Positions 1 to 9,217 of a DNA stretch of 64,000 bases are shown piece after piece. The position numbers and the translations under genes are program-made. The notes beneath the pieces were generated by a model. It saw only the letters and a program-made list of their open reading frames with translations. It was not told where the DNA came from and ran no database searches. This stretch comes from Phytophthora colocasiae (Eukaryota; Oomycota; Peronosporomycetes; Peronosporales; Peronosporaceae), in NCBI GenBank assembly GCA_018806915.1, contig JAGKQI010000085.1:62001-126000 (forward strand), given 5' to 3'. Within the stretch, counting starts at the first letter, position 1, and each line of letters opens with the position of its first letter.

Positions 1-1688
1 CCCAGACTCTGAAAACACCTCCGAAGCGACCGCTCAAGTGGGACTCCAAGAATTTGCAGCGTCGCCCGTCCGGACACAAGCCCGTTGAAGAATCGGCGCT
101 TCCGGCGAATGCAGATTCTAAGGTGGCAAAGTCTGAGGTCCACAAGAGACTCCCTGGTGACGTGGTCTGGAAGGAAGTTCGACCCGACCTCCGCCAAGCC
201 CTGCTGTCTGGGATCAAGTATGATAAAGCCATGGAGTGGTTGGCATCGGATATAGCGGCTCACAGTCTCTTCAGCAGTCCGGCTCTCATTCAGATGTTGG
301 TGAGCCTGGTATTCTCTCGTCGCCTGGATGCTACTCTTTGGGCCAAGTACGTCCCTGAAGTGTATTACCAGATGGCCGACGAGGTGGTGGATCGTCACAT
401 CTCAGCTGGTACCGAGCCTGCAGCCTGGGGTGATCTGGATGGTCACGTAAATTATCCAGAAAGTGATGTCGAGTCCACCGCCGACAACCCCAAGGACGAT
501 CCGGATTACAAGGATTCTGGTGTGGTCGAGTCTGAAGACGAAGATGACGACGAGAGCTCTGATGATGGTGAGTCTGACGACAGCGATTCCGAGAGCGACA
601 AGTCTGAAGACAAGAAGTCTCAGGACCAGAAGTCGGGGAGCAAGAAGTCTGGGAGCAAGAAGTCTGGGGACAAGAGGTCCGGGAGCAAGAAGTCCGATCA
701 CCACCCGCGTCCTGGCTCTAAGCGTCCCCGGGACTCTGATGACGACTCGGACTCTGATGATGGGCCTATCATCCCTACCAAGAAGTCCAAGAGAAGCCTT
801 GCGTCCATAAAAGCCCATACCAGTCCCAAGTCCCGTCCGAAGTCCACCAGTGGAAGTGGATCGAAGCCCAAGAGTTCTTCTGGGAAGGCACGTAGTCTGG
901 TATCCAAGCCCTACAATTCTCTGACGGTCAAGGAGCTCCAGGTGGTGGAAACACCAGACTGTGAAGCATCCTCCTGGTTGTACTATGGTATCAGGGTACA
1001 ACAGTGAGCTCTACCAAGACCACCACTGGCCAGACATTGGGTTTTCCAGACTACGAGGTGCACAAGCACTCATGCGCCATCCTCAGAAGCGCTGGGACTC
1101 TGAGCGGTACTGTGCAGTCCTCCGCAAGAAGCGTGCCCCTTGGAAAGTCATGTTCGACAACCGATTCTCAGAGTTTTACTTCCACAAGCGGGAAGAACTG
1201 GGGCCCATGGTGTTGGCTGACGTGGAAGACATCGTGCGCAGCATGAAGAAGCATGCTCAAGCCTTCTGGGAGCGTACGCATTGGGTGACCATGGATGTTG
1301 AGGCTGACGAAAAGTCTGCGGAGCTTCACAAGTACCGGTCCATGCGTCGAGCCGCCATGATTCGTCAGCACAACGCCCTCATCCGGAAAGGTCCTGGGGC
1401 ACAAAGATTTCCCAGAGTCGCTGCTTTCCAGAGCCTGGCATCTGGGTTGTCCCAGACAAGTCCTGCCCTTGGATCTGGCAAGATCCCAGAGTCGCAGAGC
1501 TGGGGGGTCCCAAGTGTCTGAGTCTGGAGACGCAACTGGGTGACTTGGACGCTATTGAGCCTGCTCGGATGCAATGGGCCACGGTGAATGCGGACGAAGA
1601 GTGGCTCCAGTATGTCCCTGCTGACATCAAGAAGGATCAATTGACACCTGCGGAGCGTTCCGAGAACCCGATCTCCCTTCACTACTGA
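1..1688 (+). pseudogene. Retroelement-associated ORF, copy A (partial, frameshifted)
   Basis: The frame is open from base 3, so the 5' part lies outside the window. Codons run to about 1005, shift frame there, shift again near 1420, and end at a TGA at 1686-1688. The protein has a conserved block near 165-420 (around the residues LRQALLSGIKY and WAKYVPEVYYQMA), a long acidic Ser/Asp/Lys-rich stretch (about 440-880), and a second conserved block (about 1030-1300, around EFYFHKREEL and AFWERTHWVTMD). All three parts are matched by the ORF at 13320-16429 on the other strand, so this is a real protein family. I do not recognise a known domain. It converges on the gypsy pol that ends at 2075, so it may be an antisense ORF of that element or part of a neighbouring one. 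Two frameshifts suggest a dead copy or sequence errors. Confidence 0.6.
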
Positions 1689-2074
1689 AGCTCAGGTGTC
1701 CACCATGGTGCCCACGGGAAGGCTGCATCTTCGAGAAGCCAAATAGTTGTCTGCATTTGTGACGTAAATCCCCGGCCTCAGTGTAGCTCCCTAATCCCTT
1801 AATCTTTCAATATCACTCCACATAATCACACTCCTTCTCATCATCTCATCATTCGTAACTTCTGTATCCTCCAGTACTTAATTCTCCACAAACTCACTTC
1901 CATATTCACATTCACACAGTCGTTTTATATAAGCAGCAACATGGTCGATCACATATCCAAACACATGAATTTCAGAAATAAGTCTCTGAAAACACGCACT
2001 CAGATTACCACACTCTAAAGGTCAATATCTGAAATCCTTCAGATATCAGACTTCCAGATGTGTTTTCAGAGTTA
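1689..2074. other. Non-coding gap between copy A ORF and gypsy-1 pol
   Basis: No coding potential seen. The first part (about 1790-1920) is strongly pyrimidine-rich on the plus strand with a TATATAAG-like stretch near 1925. The second part (about 1975-2085) is full of CTGAAA, CTCTGA and TCAGAG words. A 3' LTR for the minus-strand gypsy element would be expected at or beyond this place, but I see no match to the sequence near 12.1-13.3 kb. Confidence 0.5.
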
Positions 2075-2623
2075 TTAGACTCTGGGATGATCGTCTCCAG
2101 CCTGCATCGCCTGAAAACGGGCTCGTGCTCGTGCACTCTGATTGAATTCGTAAAGTAATGCTCCACAATTCAACTTCGATAACGGCAACCACTCAGTTTC
2201 ATCGTAACCTTTCCACTTAATCAAATATTCGCGTAGGCGTCTGGACGTCCTGGTACGCTTGTTCCAACGGGTATCCAGAATCTTCTCCACTTCATACTCG
2301 CCGTTTTCAGTATCAGGTTCCCAACTATCTTCTGGTAACAGGGCGGCGTCAAAATCATCATCTTCTGAAATCTGGAGTTCTGCCGTGGGTCGTCTGGGGA
2401 ACAGAGCCCTTGGCTTCAGACGGCTCACATGGACCCAGGGGTTCACGCGGTAGCCGGTATCTTCAACCTTGAGTCGTACTCTGAAATCGTCCAGCATCTC
2501 CTCGATCCTGAAGGGTCCGTGCCACATGTGTGCTAGTTTCCTGCTCAATCCCGTTTGTACCTTAGGGATGTAGAGCCATACAGCGTCGCCTATAGCGAAA
2601 CCTGACTTCAGACGCTCTGACAA
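2075..2623 (-). CDS. Gypsy-1 integrase C-terminus and chromodomain
   Basis: This is the last part of the gypsy-1 polyprotein. It starts with the integrase C-terminal SH3-like region (GDAVWLYIP, HMWHGPFRI, VHVSRLKP) and ends in a chromodomain (YEVEKILDTR, REYLIKWKGYDETEWLPL). In the family such a chromodomain is thought to steer integration by binding chromatin, which marks a chromovirus-type element. It is in the same frame as the integrase ORF upstream and is separated from it only by a TAG codon at about 2630. Either that codon is a nonsense mutation or a sequence error; readthrough is unsupported. Confident about the domain identity. Confidence 0.85.
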   Translation of the reverse strand: MSERLKSGFAIGDAVWLYIPKVQTGLSRKLAHMWHGPFRIEEMLDDFRVRLKVEDTGYRVNPWVHVSRLKPRALFPRRPTAELQISEDDDFDAALLPEDSWEPDTENGEYEVEKILDTRWNKRTRTSRRLREYLIKWKGYDETEWLPLSKLNCGALLYEFNQSARARARFQAMQAGDDHPRV

Positions 2624-2629
2624 CTCGTT

Positions 2630-4447
2630 CTATTTCCTGGTCTGTTCTTCAGACCGGTCACGCTTTGCCTTCTTCTGGAGATCTTCGGCACATGCCAGAG
2701 CATAGCTATAGTCTCGTTGCATCTTCCGTCTCCATTCGTACGCAGTTCGCTCCTGAGTCGTCGATGGCTTGGGTCCAAGCATAGCGGACACCGTCCCATT
2801 AGCATCCCAACCATGTACCAGGTAGAAAGGCGTTTCCAGACGGGTGGCATCGAATGATGTGTTCAGGGCAAACATCAGACGTTCGGCGTGATCATCCCAG
2901 TCACTTTGATCAGCTTCAGAGATATATGCCTTAATCGCGCGCACCACAGTCTGTACTGATCTCTCTTGCTGGCCGTTGGCTTGAGACCGATACCCTAGAG
3001 TAGCTCGTTGTCTGCTACCCAAGAGTTCCCTGAAACACTTGAACACCTCACTCATAAAGCGGGGATCTTGATCATGACGAATCAGAGAGCTAGCACCAAA
3101 GTTTCTGAAAACGCGTTCCTCATAAGCCTCTGCTACATCCTGAGCAGTGGTGACACTCATTGGCTTGCACATCACGTATCCTGAAAACATATCCTGGAAC
3201 AGCAAGAGAAACGTGTTTCCACGTGCGGATTTCGGCATGTGGGTCACAAAATCCATAGACACCACTTCAAATGGCCGGCTGGGCTCAATATTTCCAGGGG
3301 ACGGTCCAGGATTTGGGGGTCGCCCCTTGCCACTGGCACAGTCTACGCATTCCTTCACAAATCTCTCCACATCGGCATACATACCCAACCAGTAAAACTC
3401 CGAACTCAGCTTCTCAAAGGTTCTCCTGATTCCTTGATGTCCACCTTGGTAGTCTTCATGAGCATAGTGTAACAGGTCTGGATACAAGTCTCTGGGAACC
3501 ACCAGTCTGAGTTCGTCAACATTGTCCCGGGGCCGTTCTCGAGTAGCGCGACTCAGGCGATACAGTACATCTCTAGAATCCAGAACGAAGTCCTCAGCAA
3601 CTCTTGCAAGCTTCCTGACTCGGGGTCGTGGTAAATCTCCCACGTCACCTTTCAGAAACTTCATGAGTTCAACCAAGTACGGGTCCTGACTCTGATGCGC
3701 CTTGATCCGTCGCCAGCGTTCTGCCTGGAACTCCAAAGGTCCCAAAGGTTCTCGTTCGCCATCACACTCAGGCAGATTCGCGTCAGGCGGAGCTTGGGCA
3801 CGGGTTACAGCAATCAACACTCTGGCCGATCGAGGTAGGGGTGCGGATTCCGGATCAAAAACATTCTCAGACTCTGGTGACGCATTACGTTCTTCAGAGT
3901 CTGATATTTTTGACTCTTGAGCTTCCAGGTCCGGGGCTGAGCAAGGCTTCATCAGTTTCTCATGAACTTTGGATACCAGTTGCAGGTGCATGAGTTCATC
4001 CTCGTCCTGCACCTGCCAAGCTTCCCCAAGAGTCAAAGTTTTCGAGGTCAGGTAATCCGCTGCTTGGTTAGACTCGCGCTTCACATGCACCAACTTCAGA
4101 GTCCGAAACTTGGTTTTCAGAGACTCAAATTCGGCCAACCTCCGTTGCAAGTTAGGCTGATTGCAGTTGATCAGTCCCTGAGCCTGTTGTATCGCGATGC
4201 GCGAATCTCCCACAACCACCAACTCCTGTATTCCGTAGTCGAGTGCCATCTTCAGACCGTAATTCAGGCCACAGTATTCCGAGTCATTCACCGTGACATC
4301 CGTCAGGGGAAACCCTCGGGCTTCCAGAACGCTCCACCCCGGGAGTTCCCAGAGTATACACCCACAGCTTCCCAGACGGGTAGACGTCTTTGCGGCACCA
4401 TCAAAACTCAGAACATAGCCCTGATAATCTGCTTCCAGCATTTCCAC
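2630..4447 (-). CDS. Gypsy-1 second RNase H and integrase
   Basis: 605 codons in the minus-strand pol of gypsy-1. Residues about 8-150 form a second RNase H, with acidic residues in the expected places: SFDGAAK (Asp), NDSEYCGL (Glu), VVGDSRIA (Asp) and ESNQAADYL (Asp). Next comes a linker and a degenerate reverse transcriptase-distal spacer, then integrase: an HHCC-type zinc region (HEDYQGGHQG ... CVDCASGK) and a catalytic core with MDFVTHMP (Asp), RHDQDPRF (Asp) and NGQQERSVQ (Glu). The first RNase H, in the ORF at 4489-5034, has lost catalytic residues, so this extra one is probably the working enzyme. A frameshift near 4450-4520 separates this ORF from the upstream one. Similar dual RNase H arrangements are known in plant Tat-clade and oomycete gypsy elements. 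Confidence 0.85.
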   Translation of the reverse strand: MEMLEADYQGYVLSFDGAAKTSTRLGSCGCILWELPGWSVLEARGFPLTDVTVNDSEYCGLNYGLKMALDYGIQELVVVGDSRIAIQQAQGLINCNQPNLQRRLAEFESLKTKFRTLKLVHVKRESNQAADYLTSKTLTLGEAWQVQDEDELMHLQLVSKVHEKLMKPCSAPDLEAQESKISDSEERNASPESENVFDPESAPLPRSARVLIAVTRAQAPPDANLPECDGEREPLGPLEFQAERWRRIKAHQSQDPYLVELMKFLKGDVGDLPRPRVRKLARVAEDFVLDSRDVLYRLSRATRERPRDNVDELRLVVPRDLYPDLLHYAHEDYQGGHQGIRRTFEKLSSEFYWLGMYADVERFVKECVDCASGKGRPPNPGPSPGNIEPSRPFEVVSMDFVTHMPKSARGNTFLLLFQDMFSGYVMCKPMSVTTAQDVAEAYEERVFRNFGASSLIRHDQDPRFMSEVFKCFRELLGSRQRATLGYRSQANGQQERSVQTVVRAIKAYISEADQSDWDDHAERLMFALNTSFDATRLETPFYLVHGWDANGTVSAMLGPKPSTTQERTAYEWRRKMQRDYSYALACAEDLQKKAKRDRSEEQTRK

Positions 4448-4488
4448 ACTGATAGGAACTGGCGGCTTGACTCGCCCCTTGACTGGGA

Positions 4489-5416
4489 TCAGATTTTCAG
4501 AGACTTCGTCCAGATGCTCCCTGGGGGTAATGCCCGCACCGAGTATAGCTGGAGTCCATCTTCGTCACGCTGTACCCGGCGGATCTCCAGGTTCCACTGC
4601 GACAATTTCATACCCCACTTGACGTTTCTGCCGTCGGTGGAGTTCGATGTCAGCAACCATTTCAGGACAGAGTATCTGGTATAGACCACAATCACCGGAC
4701 TTGATTCCACCAGAGCTCTGAAGTTTTCCAAGACTCTGAGGATCGCAATCACTTCCTTCTCAGCGATATGATACCTGAGTTCGGCGTCGTTCAGGACACG
4801 ACCCGTGAACCGGACCGGGTGTATTATTCCCTCATATTCTTGTCCCAAGACAGCTGAAGCAGCCCAAGGGTTCGCATGCGGAATGACAACAAACGGTCTG
4901 GTTCGGTCTGGATGTCTGAGTAGTGGAGTAGAGACTATCTTGCGTTTCAGAATTTCGAACGCCTCTTTCGCACGAGTCAGGTCTCGTCCAGCACGAATCT
5001 GCTCGTCCGTCAGCTCATAGAGAGGTAGCAGCAATCACCGGTAAATCCTCAATAAACTTGTTGTAATAGTTGAGGCTTCCCATGAAACTCTGAACTCCCT
5101 TCAACGTAGACGGAAATGGCAGTTCTTCAACTCCTTTGACAATCTTAGGTGTTGCCCTCAGACCCTCGGCACTGATTTCGTGGGATAGGTACGGTATCGA
5201 CAACTTCCCGAACTCGCTCTTGGGCAAACTCACAGAAATGTTCCAATAGCGAAGCCTGAAAAGCAGGGCATTCAAATCGTCACATAATTGGTCCCAAGTC
5301 GGTGCTCCATGTGCGATGTCGTCGATGTATGAACTCCTCCCCAGGACTGGGCCCATGCACGTGGGAACAGGAATGTTCCTCTGAAAGACGGTCATCTGAC
5401 TTGTGAGGGTTGGCAT
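4489..5416 (-). pseudogene. Gypsy-1 RT catalytic half and degenerate first RNase H (frameshifted)
   Basis: Two overlapping frames. 5015-5416 holds the RT palm and thumb with the catalytic YIDD box, then the segment typical after it (PKSEFG, YLSHEISAEGL, FMGSLNYYNKFIEDL). 4489-5034 continues into an RNase H fold, recognisable by VRFTGRVLND, EKEVIAILRVLE and VLKWLLTSN. At the positions where this family usually has TDAS and TDH, the sequence reads PHAN and TRY, so two catalytic Asp residues are missing. This fits a non-catalytic tether ('connection') domain, with activity passed to the second RNase H downstream. The two frames join by a one-base shift near 5020-5034. Confidence 0.8.
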
Positions 5417-7722
5417 CTCTGAAATCGGAGTATGGTTCTCAGAGTCTGAAAGATGCTTTTAGAGTCCTGAGGCTGGAGTTGCAGAAATTCCAGAACCTCC
5501 GCATCAACTTCAGCTTCTTCTTCTGGTGACAGTCTCACGAATCCCCACAGGCAATTGTCTAACATAGCTTGATACACAAGAGGGGCGTTCTTCAGACCAA
5601 ACGGCATCCTTACCCACTGAAAATGTCCAAACGGGCAGATGAAAGCTGATATCAGTCGTGCGCGCTTCGTCATCCTGATCGCCCAGAAACCACTAGCCAT
5701 ATCCAGGCTCATGAACCACATGGCAGCCTCAAAACCAATCAAGAGATCGTCAATAAGAGGTAGAGGGTAACGTGACAGTTGAATGAAGCCATTCACGATG
5801 CGATAGTCGATGCACATTCGTATGTCAACACCATTCTTCTTGAGAACGATCACAATAGGAGATGCCCACGGGGAGTTAGAGTACTCAATCAAACCAGTTT
5901 CCAGGAGTTTCTTTAGAAGCTCGTATACCTTCAGCATGAGATGAGGGGCGACGGATCTCGGACGTTGAGCTACCGGTTTGGCATCTCCCACATCCAGATC
6001 ACAGACCACACCCCTTGCCGGTGCGGGTGCTACATTACCATCTCCCAGGAATATTTTCCTGTGGTACCTCAGAATATCACGCAGTTTCTTCTCCATTTCT
6101 GGGGTCGTCTTTCCTGGTTCTCCAACATCAGCGCTGTCGATATCACACTCTGGTGTCAATTCTTCCAGCTCAGGCAACATGACCAGTTGGTCGCGTAATT
6201 GAGCGAGGAGTTCCGTGCCTTCTCGCATATATACACCCGGCTCCAAGTCCAATTCTTCATTCGTAACATTCATGCACCGCTCGTATTCCACTCGTAATTT
6301 TTCCACAGGCGTTCCAGGCATCCCCTGAATAGGAATATCCCAGGATTCATCCATTAGGTCGAAATCGTCCGCGGGTAACTCAGGGGTCTGAGAGTCACCT
6401 AATATACACTCAGGCTTTGAGTCAAGGCCGTCTCCGGCAATAACAACGGACGAGTCACCAGGGTCTGTATGCGAAGTACTTTCAGAGAATGTTTCCAAAT
6501 CTCTGGTATCTGTACTGATGTCCGCACTTCCCGTTGATACACCGTGGCAACCATCCTCCGTCTGGGTGAATGCATCCAGGGCGAAGCGTACTCGTTTCAC
6601 GGTCGGTGGTGACTCTGGTTTCACGAACTGCACTCGAGCGTTATCGAACCTTGGACGCTGCAGTATTTCAGTCGGCCATGGGTAGTCTGGGCGGTCTACA
6701 CACGGGGGTTGCGGCATCAAAGCCTCCAACTCCGCCTCTCTCTTCATACGTTTCTTAGTCTCTGGTGACGGGGTGCTTTCCAGAATCAGAACTTCCCAAT
6801 CACGATAGGCAGCGGAACCTGGACGCACGAAACGTCCATGCCTTGGGAAGAAACCATATTCCACGATCCTCGCGACATCAGAAAGTTCATTGACCCACGT
6901 GTTTTTATCAGAGATGTTTACCACGCGAACGGCCACGGGCCAAGATCGGGCCGCATAGATCAGCTGGGTAACCCAGCGGTCACCGCGTCCGGCCCACACG
7001 ACTTCCCTATGGGGGTTCGTTGGCCCATAGTCAATTCGGACAATGAACTCCTCGCCCGGACTCAGAAGGACAGCCTCGCTTGGTCTAACCGACCTGTTAC
7101 GACCAATGTGATCACCAGGTTCCCAATTACACATCATCACCACTACCTCGTCTGGTAACGACACCAGACCTTCACGAGCACTAATTCTCACTCCAGCAGC
7201 AAACATAAAACCCATTCCCAGAAGCACGTCAATTCCTTCACCGATATTCGCGACCCAAACATCCACAATATATACCACTCTTGGCCCAAGCGTCAACTTG
7301 ATCTCAGCGCTGGCACCGATATAGGTTGGAACACCACCCATCCCCGACACTTTGGTCTGCTTGTGCGACTTGAGTCTGAGTCCGAGCTTACGCGCAAAGT
7401 CGTAACTCAGAATATTTATGGTCGCACCAGTATCCAAGAGAATCTTGGTCCGATGGTCATTCACAGCACCATACACCATCACCACATCCCTCTTTGACCG
7501 ATCAGGGTAGTTATCTTCCCACCAGCCATAACACTCGCCATCCTTCAACCTGAACGACACTGAGTCGTCTGGTGTCGGGTCGGCGTCGTCGGCGATCTCA
7601 GGTAGCTCGTTCCCTGAGTTTCCAGAGGGTATGGTCGGTTCTTGGGCAAAAGTAGTCATGCATTGTTGAGTGTTATCGTGAATCTTTCTCAGCTCTGGCC
7701 CTACACACACTAGAACACACAA
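5392..7722 (-). CDS. Gypsy-1 protease and N-terminal half of reverse transcriptase
   Basis: 776 codons. An aspartic protease with the active-site signature LLDTGATINIL lies near residues 95-110, followed by the flap and LLGMGF region. A long acidic spacer follows (about 330-540). The RT fingers and palm begin near residue 590 (YSNSPWASPIV, DIRMCIDYRIVN, SLDMASGFW, RMPFGLKNAP). The frame ends after the AMLD helix and is continued in another frame by the ORF carrying YIDD, so a frameshift lies in the 5392-5416 overlap. It is in a different frame from gag/nucleocapsid. The printed start is probably not the biological one, since pol in this group is usually made as a Gag-Pol fusion. Confidence 0.85.
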   Translation of the reverse strand: MCVLVCVGPELRKIHDNTQQCMTTFAQEPTIPSGNSGNELPEIADDADPTPDDSVSFRLKDGECYGWWEDNYPDRSKRDVVMVYGAVNDHRTKILLDTGATINILSYDFARKLGLRLKSHKQTKVSGMGGVPTYIGASAEIKLTLGPRVVYIVDVWVANIGEGIDVLLGMGFMFAAGVRISAREGLVSLPDEVVVMMCNWEPGDHIGRNRSVRPSEAVLLSPGEEFIVRIDYGPTNPHREVVWAGRGDRWVTQLIYAARSWPVAVRVVNISDKNTWVNELSDVARIVEYGFFPRHGRFVRPGSAAYRDWEVLILESTPSPETKKRMKREAELEALMPQPPCVDRPDYPWPTEILQRPRFDNARVQFVKPESPPTVKRVRFALDAFTQTEDGCHGVSTGSADISTDTRDLETFSESTSHTDPGDSSVVIAGDGLDSKPECILGDSQTPELPADDFDLMDESWDIPIQGMPGTPVEKLRVEYERCMNVTNEELDLEPGVYMREGTELLAQLRDQLVMLPELEELTPECDIDSADVGEPGKTTPEMEKKLRDILRYHRKIFLGDGNVAPAPARGVVCDLDVGDAKPVAQRPRSVAPHLMLKVYELLKKLLETGLIEYSNSPWASPIVIVLKKNGVDIRMCIDYRIVNGFIQLSRYPLPLIDDLLIGFEAAMWFMSLDMASGFWAIRMTKRARLISAFICPFGHFQWVRMPFGLKNAPLVYQAMLDNCLWGFVRLSPEEEAEVDAEVLEFLQLQPQDSKSIFQTLRTILRFQRCQPSQVR

Positions 7723-7775
7723 CTCTGGGGTAACGCCATGCCCGGCGCGTTTCGGATCCCCATCCGACGGGCATA

Positions 7776-8060
7776 TTAGTTTAACGGCTTCCCAGAGTCC
7801 GCCTCATCACTCAGGAGTTTCTCCCGTAGGTGGTTCGGCATGTCCTTGAGTGCACCTTGTCGAGCGAGTTGCTTGAGTGCTTCCAGAGTTTTCAAATCTT
7901 CACAGGGTTTTCCAGGGTGTACTCTTCCACATACTTCACAGGGTGGCATCCGACACATTCGACTCGGGTGTCCCTTTTCCTGACATCGGTCACACGTGAC
8001 GTCTCTCCAGCAATCTTCTTCTGAGTGTCCTGAGCGTTGACATTTTTCACAGAACTTGTT
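7776..8060 (-). CDS. Gypsy-1 nucleocapsid (three zinc knuckles)
   Basis: Directly in frame with gag but after a TGA codon. It shows two CCHC knuckles of the form C-x2-C-x4-H-x4-C (CEKCQRSGHSEEDC and CDRCQEKGHPSRMC) and a third, shorter one (CEVCGRVHPGKPC). Such knuckles bind the element RNA for packaging. The in-frame stop between capsid and nucleocapsid either kills the element, is a sequencing error, or would need readthrough. Recognition of the knuckles is firm. Confidence 0.75.
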   Translation of the reverse strand, partial: NKFCEKCQRSGHSEEDCWRDVTCDRCQEKGHPSRMCRMPPCEVCGRVHPGKPCEDLKTLEALKQLARQGALKDMPNHLREKLLSDEADSGKPLN

Positions 8061-9053
8061 TCAGTAACCACCATTCTCATGACGCCTTTGATGGAACCCC
8101 TGACCTGACGATCCAGACGGGGACTGGGGCGGCGGACGCCATCCCATGTTATCCATCACTCGATATACCTCATTCGTCAGAGTCTGCGTCCAATCTGCAC
8201 TTGGTGGAGCCTTTAAATTGTTCGAAGATGCCTGCGCAGTACTTTCATCACGGGTAGACTCTGAAGTCGCACTTGGAGTTCTGGAATCACCCGTCTGATC
8301 TCTGGTATCCTGATTGGATTTCAGAGCTTCCTTATGATTTTCTGAGTCTTCAGAGTCATAGTCTTCAGAATCCATATCTCTTGCGACATAAGTCCGATGC
8401 ACACGCTTGGGCTTGAACTGTCCTCGCGGAATATTGTCAGCCCGGAAGTCTCGAGACTTGGCAGGGGTCATTTCCTGGTCACCAGTTCGCCACACATCTT
8501 CATCTTGCTGCAACGCATATTCCAAGTCTGAAATTCGCCGAAATCTCTGACCTTGCAGCGACGTTTTCAGGCGCGCATCCTTAAGCTTCGTGATGAATCG
8601 CAGTACATGCTTCTCAAGACGCTTGGACGACTTCCGGAAATCGATGTCAGCTTTTCCAGCGGCAGAATTAAGTCGGTAGAAAAATTCAAGCGGAGTCTCA
8701 GAGTCTTTCATAGCCATAGTGAAGTATCTCTCAGAATACGATGACCGAGCTTTGCAATAACGTTTCTTGAACTCTGAAGACAGCTCTTTCCAGTCACGGG
8801 ACACACTTTTGGGTAGCTGGTTAAACCAGTCTCGCGCAGACACAGGGAGCTTCAACTTAAGTTCCTGGATGCGCGTCTTAGTCGACCAACCTCCTTGAGA
8901 AGCCATATTCGTAAACCGCTCCCACCAGTGGACACGTTCCCTGAGGGTAGCTCTGGGGTCGAATTCCCCAAGGTTGTTCGAGTTCATGAACGGCCTTAGC
9001 GTCAGAAGTGTGGTTCCGGCTTGTGCTTGAGTTGCTGCCGTCAGATTCACCAC
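8061..9053 (-). CDS. Gypsy-1 Gag (capsid part)
   Basis: 330 codons. The N-terminal half matches the retrotransposon Gag capsid pattern (WWERFTNMA, WFNQLPKSV, WKELSSEFKKRYCK, ETPLEFFYRLN), followed by a charged Ser/Asp-rich tail rich in SED repeats. Gag proteins of this type form the virus-like particle. The ORF ends in TGA, after which the same frame goes on into the zinc knuckles. The coding sequence uses many CAGAG/CTCTGA words, as does the rest of this block. Confidence 0.85.
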   Translation of the reverse strand: MVNLTAATQAQAGTTLLTLRPFMNSNNLGEFDPRATLRERVHWWERFTNMASQGGWSTKTRIQELKLKLPVSARDWFNQLPKSVSRDWKELSSEFKKRYCKARSSYSERYFTMAMKDSETPLEFFYRLNSAAGKADIDFRKSSKRLEKHVLRFITKLKDARLKTSLQGQRFRRISDLEYALQQDEDVWRTGDQEMTPAKSRDFRADNIPRGQFKPKRVHRTYVARDMDSEDYDSEDSENHKEALKSNQDTRDQTGDSRTPSATSESTRDESTAQASSNNLKAPPSADWTQTLTNEVYRVMDNMGWRPPPQSPSGSSGQGFHQRRHENGGY

Positions 9054-9217
9054 TTCACCTGGCTATGAGTCCTCCGATGACGAACTCGCAGAGTCTGAGC
9101 TTGAATTGTCAGAGTCTCCACCAGAGTCTGGTGCTCTATCATGACGCTTCGCTCTGCGAGACGCTCTTCGATCTCCATTAGGCCGTCTATCTTCAGTTTT
9201 CTGCGGCGGATCTCGTC
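9054..9217 (-). other. Spacer between ORF0 and gag, with a Ser/Asp-rich frame
   Basis: One minus-strand frame is open for about 50 codons and encodes an Arg-rich then Ser/Asp-rich tail (RRAKRHDRAPDSGG, SSSDSASSSSEDS). It ends in TAG just before gag. It may be the displaced C-terminus of ORF0 after a frameshift near 9220. Confidence 0.4.

Noticed and set aside
402..1001. Long ORFs antisense to the copy A protein and similar mirrored frames in 9.2-12 kb and 57-63 kb
   Set aside because: They mirror low-complexity, codon-biased coding DNA (Ser/Asp- or Arg/Glu-rich) and show no domain of their own.
1689..2074. A left LTR of gypsy-1
   Set aside because: No stretch matches 12104-13319 in either orientation, so LTR limits for gypsy-1 are left open.
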